The notes under the pieces: model-generated
Told to the model about the DNA's origin: nothing
Seen by the model: the letters and a program-made list of their open reading frames with translations, nothing else
Database searches by the model: none
Part shown: in pieces, positions 57,569 to 64,000 of the stretch
Numbering within the stretch: position 1 is the stretch's first letter
How the letters are laid out: each line of letters starts with the position of its first letter
Position numbers and translations under genes: made by a program
Source: Oscheius dolichura
Taxonomy: Eukaryota > Nematoda > Chromadorea > Rhabditida > Rhabditidae
Assembly (NCBI GenBank): GCA_932521035.1
Contig: OW051497.1
Span: forward strand, 8,804,001-8,868,000
Direction of reading: 5' to 3'
DNA: 64,000 nt

Positions 57569-59764
57569 TTAAGAGAACAAATCGATCGTACCCGTGATTA
57601 AGAAGTAACTTCCTATTAAAATCATAGCCGCATTTGAACAATATGCAAATATTTTGTAAGGCATTGAGGAATCATCAACAGTTGTGACAAGGGTGTGAAG
57701 CAGGGGCGGGTAGATGAGGGAAAGGATGACACCTGTAGTAAGACCAATCAAAGGAATGACGAAGGAGAGTTGTCCTAGTAGAATCGCTCCAATGACTGAA
57801 AGGGGGATGCAGTTAATTTTCCAATGAGGATTCCTTACATGCGAGCAGGAGAACGCTAGGAGGAAAGAGTCTCTTCGCAATGGGGGTTCCTTTAGTTTCT
57901 TCTTTTCCAGGCGGCCAGACAAGATCTTTACATGATGTTAGTTAGTTAAAAGGAGCACACTACCTGTAACAACGTGAAGCTGCAGCGCTGTTCCGACATA
58001 AATTTTACAAACAAGAAGGAGTTGGACAATGTGGGATATCCTGAAAGGAATCCCGATATTATGAAAGCCGATAGAACTTACGTATCCTTTGGAAGATTGA
58101 GGGAAATACTGCCTTCGATATCGTTTCCAAAACAGAGGTACCCGTAAAAACCAACGGCAGCATAAAGGAGAATAACCAAGTTGATTGCTGTGCAGAGGAC
58201 TCCCCACAGACTTAGCATCGACTTCTTGTGGGTTAGTCGATTTTCTAGCGGCAGAATCTATAAAATCCACATTATTCTTTTTTATATGACTCCTGCTGGT
58301 CCTCTAGCGTACGGTAAATCCCATTTGTCATCATTTCGGTTAAATTTTGCTCTTGCTACCTCACAGTCTACTTCCTTTATCATTTAAGTTTGCAAAGATC
58401 AGCTTATTCGAATGGAAACGTTTACGTGTGCTCATAGGATTAGCCGAATAATCTAATGGAATTGCCCTTTATCAGAGTATTGTCTTCTAATTCCTTATCG
58501 TCAAAAGTTGAAAGACTCCCGGGGCTACAATAAGGATGCAAAAATACTTGCCATTGTCTGACCTTCCATCGAATAAATAAGATTTCCCGCGGCTAGAGAA
58601 ATACCACCAAGACTTGTAATAGCAGGCAGTTCGGCTGTACGGTAGAAACCTTTGTGAATCATTTCCTAAAAGAGGTTCAGCAAGGAAGAGAAGAGCCTTA
58701 CACTTGTAATGAGTCCCAAGACGGCCAGAATAGTGAAATTTCCCAACATAGCCAAGAATGTGAGGATTTTCATACTAGCAGAAATACAGAGAACAAGTTG
58801 GAAGAGAAAGTAGACAGGCATGAACCATTTGGCTTTATCTGCCGGGATGCCAATTACCGGTAACAGCTGAAAGTTTCGTCTGTTAAGGATAGAAGTCTGC
58901 TCACCTCGGGCAAGTGCTCCTCGACGAACACAAAAGAGACTACCAGAACTCCAAATTGAAAGAGGAAAACTGTAACGTCAACGGCATATCTAAACACACG
59001 GATGAAGAAGAACAAATGCTTCTCACTTGGCTACCCTTGAAACCTTGGCTAAATGCGGGGAGGCTTCTTGAAATGCCATCTCGGCTGTGTTACTGTAGCT
59101 CAAGCATGTCAGGCCTTTCTCCTTACTCCTGAAACTGTTCTTTAACCCTACATTTTTACATTTGCATGGCAATTGTGGGTTTTCATGTGTGGCCACCTCT
59201 GCGGTGGATTTTGAATACATTTCGTGGGAAAGGGATGACCATTTAGGGAAGGCGTATTACACGGGAACGGTCTGGTCTTTGACTGTGTTTTTTAAAAAAC
59301 ACTTTCTCTTTCGTGGAGAGGCGATTATCAATGGAGGAAAGTGATTCCAGTGAGTGATACCAAGGGAAGCGAATTGTCTAGGTGGGATAAAAATGAAAGC
59401 CTTGAATTTCAGAAGTGTTTTTTAAATTGAAATGTTGGCTTTGTTTACTGTATTAATACATTCCAACTTACCGTTTTGTGAGGATTTGGGAGGTCAACAC
59501 CAGCCGATACATCGAAAGGAGGCAAAAACTTCCAACCATAAAAACTAAAGTCATTCCAGCCTGAAAGAACTATATTAGGGAGATTTCTAAAACTAAACTC
59601 ACCCACAACCCTGAGCTTTTAAAAGCTGACGGAATAGACAAGAATCCGGGACCCAGCATCCCGCAGAAAAGATTGAGTAGGGCCGAAGTCGGACTAAACT
59701 GTCCATCCCTCTTTGGTTTAGGTAATAAAACTTGCGATAGACTGCGTTCTTCCGAAGCTCCCAT
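57569..59764 (-). CDS. SLC36-type amino-acid transporter
   Basis: Minus-strand exons: 59764-59603, 59560-59472, 59128-59027, 58989-58905, 58866-58702, 58665-58552, 58257-58082, 58040-57964, 57925-57839, 57795-57569; phases match; 427 residues. The hydrophilic N-terminus leads into TM1 with SPTSALLNLFCGMLGPGFLS, the Aa_trans signature of unwound helix 1. TM2 follows (MTLVFMVGSFCLLSMYRL), then a loop with LSYSNTAEMAFQE and further helices. A later exon begins LPLENRL, the counterpart of the VLPLEN motif after helix 6 in SLC36 transporters. The C-terminal exon holds two or three helices. It should co-transport small amino acids with protons at the lysosomal or plasma membrane; C. elegans SKAT-1 belongs here. 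Intron 58551-58258 starts with GC (GCAAGT), a GC-AG intron fixed by the reading frame. Confidence 0.88.
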
Positions 59765-60573
59765 GCTTGTGATAGAGTGCTGTTCCAATCAGTCCAGCGG
59801 TGGCCGTAATGATTATCGAAAAGTGAAGGGGCGCTGAAGGACAAAGGGCACCGACTAAACCGACCGATTATTGGAATTAGAGAAGAAGAGAATGGACACT
59901 GTGGAGGAGAAGGGCTTTTCACTGTGTTTTATATGGTAAAGCGAGCGGATTATTGTTTTCCTCCAGGGAGATAGAATAACTGATCACGCTGTGGTGACCA
60001 TTCGCCGTGCGATCTCTCTGCTGGTTTTAGATGACTTCTTTTTTCGGTGATATCATGTTTTCCTGTTATCTTGGAGATAATTTAGAGGCGGTTAGACATT
60101 TTCGAGAGAATAGTTAGGCGGGAATGGTTTCAGATGAAACGGAGTGATTCAATGGCGCTATGTTTCTGTTCAGCACAATGGACCGTTTCTACTCTTATTC
60201 ACACGAGATCATTGTCTTCAATAAAATGAAAAAAGAAGCCGAAGAAAATGAAACAAATGCCGGAAGAAGGCCTCAATGAAATGAAAAACGCTTGAAAGGC
60301 GGAAGCCAGACCAGCGGGTAATAAGATAGCCAAGAGCGGACATGTTCCGAAGAACCCATCCCCAAAGGCCTGGAGTCTCCTCTTTCCCACCGGTGACAAT
60401 AAAAACCAGTAAGAAGTTGATCTCTGCTGTAAGAAAATATCCTTCACAAACGAGTGTTCCCCTTGTCAGATGCCCCAGACACAGACCTGTTGATGATGCG
60501 TAGTTCCCGGAGTACTTACCGCATGTGTTTCGACCCTTCCCTCAGAGAGAGAGTGATCATTGTACAAATAAAG
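59765..60573. other. Intergenic between transporter and sec-15
   Basis: About 0.8 kb with no exon recognised. An open frame on the minus strand at 60199-60447 lacks family resemblance. This is the likely promoter region of the transporter gene at 59764. Confidence 0.4.
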
Positions 60574-60579
60574 TTTATT
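60574..60579 (-). terminator. Poly(A) signal candidate, sec-15
   Basis: AATAAA on the minus strand about 130 bases beyond the sec-15 stop codon. Confidence 0.45.
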
Positions 60580-60707
60580 AGCTGATAAATATTGATCTCG
60601 TTCCATCTTATTCAATAACATTGGTCGGCATATCACAGTTACACAAATACAAAAGTTACAAATAAAGCGAGCGATAGAGAACAGTACCATGTAGAGAGAC
60701 ATGGACC

Positions 60708-63700
60708 TTACTGAGCAGACAGTTGGCGGAGTTGTTTCATGATCGTGTCCAGCAGCTTCTTACGATCGCCGCTCTTGATCCCAAAGAATCCGGCGCTTCT
60801 CTTCTCGAATTCAATCCGTCTAGAAAAAATTCGAAACTAGGAGTTGGAGCAACCCACTTGTCAAGCAGAAGCATGGCTGCCTGGGGTTGAACTCTATTGT
60901 ATCGAGCACTTTCCTGTCCGTACTCTGCAAAGTATGTTGTCCAGTCGGGGAGCATTGTGAGATCCAGCAATTGTCTGAAAAGTTTTATTACGAAACAAAA
61001 TAAAATAAGAGCTCACCGCAAAGTCGAGAAAGTCATAGGAAGAGTGTGCTGGTCAAAGCCAGGTACAGGGCATCTGCTTGTAAACACCTCACATTGGAGC
61101 ACATCTAGATTAAATTGCTCCAAAGCTCCGGTAGAAATTATTCGGAAGTCTTGAGTAAGAAGGCCCTCGGTAAGACGCTGGGCAAGATGCTTACATGACT
61201 GAAAGGGAACAGTATTTAATAAAATATGCGTAATGCTCACCTGCATACAAACATGCTTAGCCAATCCAGAAGGAAGATTAGTGAAGGAAATGAATGTCGT
61301 TTCCAAGAACTTGATAACATCGCTGATTTGGTCCGAAGCTTTTCCAGTAGGAATAGGAATCTCCCAATCATATGACATCAGATCCAGCATCTCGTCGATC
61401 TTATCCCTCATAAAGGCGTCAATCTGCTGCTCGACTTCACTTCTGGCATCTTGGAAGACTTGCTGACTCAGAGCCAGTTGATGTGAGGAAGTGGCCGCAA
61501 TTCCATCTACCCCGCTGGTTAACTTTGTGATATAATGTCCCAGAGAGTCACACGACTTCTCCAAATAGGCAATGTTGACTGTTATTTGAACAAGCTGAAG
61601 GAGCAAATAACAGTAATGAAAAAAGGATTGACCCACCTGTACTAGAGATAATCTCTTGCTTACAAAAGCCCTGAGACTGCCGGACCAGCGGGAAAGCAAA
61701 ACGTTAGCATATCGTCGAACAGTGTCGTCCACTTCTGATTGAGTTAGTTGCAAATCTTCCATGAATTTCTTGCATCCAACCAGATAGTTTTTAGCTTGGG
61801 TGAAGACAGAGATAACGAAGCGGGAGAAGGGGAAACGTCGAGGGAATGGTTGCTGCTCCATACTCTTCTTATAGAAGTTGAATTGCTTCACGACGCTCAT
61901 AAATTCCTCCTGGGTATTGACAGTAATTGGAGTGTAATTGTCATTTTGGAGATCTCGTTCAAACTGGGCGCAGTACTCTGTCATTAGAATCTCATTGTAT
62001 TGGTCCCTAAAGGTGCTTATTAGCAAAACGATAAGTCTTAAATATACCTGAAGTTTTGAAGAAGAGAATACAGCGGCCCTATGCCATAGCTGTATGACTT
62101 CATAGTTAATGCGAAGAGCAGGATAACCTTCTTCATTCGCAGCATCATCTCGACATCCGGACACCCTCCCTAAACATTGCCACATTTTAAAGGAAATACA
62201 AATAACGTACGAAGCGAGTGTTCATTGTGTTGATGACTGTCTTCAGAGCCATCTCCCACAACTCGTCCTTATGAGCCTTAGTAGCCAGAGTTGGCTCAAA
62301 TTCCATAATGTAATCCTCAACCACAAAGAAGCCAACAATTTGGTCAAGATAATCCAAATAATGTTTTAGGGAACTCATCTGGAAGAACTGCTAGACGTAT
62401 TTCGTGCAAAGGGCAGGACTCACCTTGGCTGGGGCTTCAATAACCAGTCTACACTGCTCCTTTCTTTGAGATCGGTAATATTGTTCAAATTCTTCACGAG
62501 CTCCAAGGACCGCAAAGATTTGGGAACAACGATGAACAGGTGTGTAGTCTATCAGGTCCTTAGCCGACAGTTTCTCCTCATCGTCCTGAAAAACTACGTA
62601 AAAATAAGAAAATGCGCTACCTCTACTTCTCCGTTGCTAGACATAGTACTCTTCCTACTGTGAGCATTGCTGTGGGGCTTCTTAACAAGAGCACCATCAG
62701 CTGAGAGAGCAACTTCTAATTCTCCTTGAGACTTTCGCATCTCCTGATGGAAACGCTTAGCTCTGTCGGCTTCCGAAATACCAAAGGAATGCTGCTCAGC
62801 TACCTAAACTTCTCGCTGTAGACATAACCTACTAAGGAACTCACATCTTTGCTAGCATGACGCCCGACCCTCAGAGCCACCTTCTTTATGTTTTCCAAGA
62901 AGTCCTTAAACTCCGAGTAGGCTTTACTCTTGATTTCAGTTCGAAGAGGAGCCATGCTTTTTGTCAGCGCCGTGAAGAATCGATATTTCTCGACCAGGGC
63001 GAAATGAGTATGCTCTAGTTCTTCTAAGACCTTTAATGCTTGATAGTACCTAAATTAAAACATAAATAAGCGTAAATAATTGGGGAGTACTCACTTCTTT
63101 TGAGCCATTAGGTCCTGCAACTTGGTGTAATTCTCCAAAACGGGGAGGCAAATGGATATTTGATCGATGGCCGCAGAGGCATTCTTCATTAACTTTCGAT
63201 ATTTCACAATTTCCTTGCTCTTTCGTTTGATATCTTCGCTTGCGTGCTGGATGTTGTCATCGATTGCTAGTGCGTCACGCTTAAAAAAGGAAAATCAGTG
63301 AATAAATTGGTAAATACCTTGACTTCTTCGCATTTTTCTTTCAGAGATAGGAGTTCTTTCATAGAATCCACAAATCCTTGGTAGTGATAGGAACAGACTT
63401 TTTGAATATTTTTGTCGTATTGATGGATACGATGTTCTAAAGCTCGGCTGAACTTATTTACATCGCCGCAATCATAGATAGCCCTGTGAATGAAAACAAT
63501 TTATTAAAAAAGGTAATCTTACCGGAGAACAAGGCCAATACTACCCGAGTCGGTTGTTTCCAATTCATAGAGGAAATATTCCTGCTCTGTGCTCATTTCT
63601 GGGTCTAAAAAGAATTATAACAATATGGAAACTGAAAACTCACATGGATTATAGCTAGTAGAAGCCGTGTCACTGCTTCCTCCTCCCGTATCTTTTGTAC

Positions 63701-63722
63701 TTGTTGTAGAGGTGACATCCAT
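60708..63722 (-). CDS. sec-15: Exocyst subunit SEC-15 (EXOC6)
   Basis: Minus-strand exons: 63722-63644, 63604-63523, 63483-63318, 63279-63095, 63049-62845, 62803-62621, 62585-62424, 62378-62211, 62169-62048, 62006-61637, 61594-61241, 61198-61017, 60974-60858, 60819-60708; phases match; 828 residues (human EXOC6 about 804). The N-terminal half is coiled-coil-like (DDNIQHASEDIKRKSKE). The C-terminal half has the Sec15 landmarks FFVVEDYIM, DELWEMALKTVI, FRDQYNEILM, YDWEIP, GALEQFNLDVLQCE, CPVPGFDQHTL and DWTTYFAEYGQ. The exocyst tethers secretory vesicles to the plasma membrane, and Sec15 links the vesicle Rab GTPase to the complex. The ATG is preceded by an acceptor-like TTGTAG on the minus strand, possibly a spliced-leader site. 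Homology runs over the whole length, and I see no break. Confidence 0.95.
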
Positions 63723-64000
63723 TTTGGCACCTACAATTAAATAACAATAAGAGAGACCACACGAGAGTTAAGAAGAGAAAGAAAATGTTTCTTGTTGGAA
63801 TTAAATATAAAAAGGTGAAATCTGATCGATACTGTTCGTTTGCTCATGGAACTAATAGGAAACAATGGAAGAAATGAATATAATGAGCCTTTGTAGACGC
63901 TTTGTTATAAAATTGGCACCGAAAGGACGCACAAGCGGGGCCTGGCGCATAAGCGGCTAGTGTGGGTCTCATCCTTTTCAACACAGGAACAGCGGCAAAA
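63723..64000. other. 5' flank of sec-15
   Basis: Under 300 bases to the window edge. AT-rich and non-coding, it presumably includes the sec-15 leader and part of its promoter. Confidence 0.4.

Noticed and set aside
60199-60447. 82-codon hydrophobic minus-strand frame between the transporter and sec-15
   Set aside because: Stands alone, no splice-compatible neighbours, no family resemblance.

Overview
The window is nuclear DNA from a nematode. The decisive evidence is a typical small cuticle collagen at 51243-52463. A four-domain secreted serine carboxypeptidase, a chemoreceptor-like serpentine protein and two FMRFamide-receptor-like GPCRs fit the same picture. Genes are split by very short introns, mostly 34-47 bp, with GT..(T)TTCAG borders, and several start codons sit just behind an intron-type acceptor, as in spliced-leader trans-splicing. 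I cannot name the species. The short introns and balanced base composition do not look like an AT-rich parasite such as Strongyloides.

Layout. 1-4268: no gene seen. 4269-9501 (+): type I receptor with five Ig domains, two FnIII domains, one membrane helix and a long tail, CDO/BOC/Ihog-like by my reading. 10037-10672: long foldback element with tRNA-like sequence in both arms. 10983-11930 (+): ureidoglycolate-lyase (AllA) family protein. 11931-18975: large gap. 18976-22364 (+): FMRFamide-type peptide receptor. 24757-26016 (+): secreted class-2 lipase. 26396-28074 (+): TMEM237/JBTS-14 ciliary transition-zone protein behind an X-box-like RFX site. 30224-38995 (+): four-domain S10 carboxypeptidase polyprotein of about 2,299 residues. 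39022-43256: large gap. 43257-45484 (+): second peptide receptor. 46266-47240 (+): orphan gene. 48560-50060 (+): Srh/Sri-like chemoreceptor. 50417-50791 (-): weak ORF. 51243-52463 (-): cuticle collagen. 52502-57568: gap with poly-C tracts. 57569-59764 (-): SLC36/Aa_trans amino-acid transporter. 60708-63722 (-): SEC-15/EXOC6 exocyst subunit.

The gene models were built by hand. I joined exons only where donor, acceptor, reading frame and family homology agreed. Totals came out divisible by three for each gene with a resolved start. Two 5' ends remain open (43257 and 46266), and the TMEM237 start rests on an 18-nt exon with a weak donor.

The genes form no common pathway. Themes are neuropeptide and chemosensory reception, intestinal-type secreted hydrolases (lipase, carboxypeptidases), cuticle, and housekeeping membrane traffic. 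The least expected items are the AllA-like enzyme, the CDO/Ihog-like receptor, the four-domain peptidase with furin-type sites, and the foldback element.
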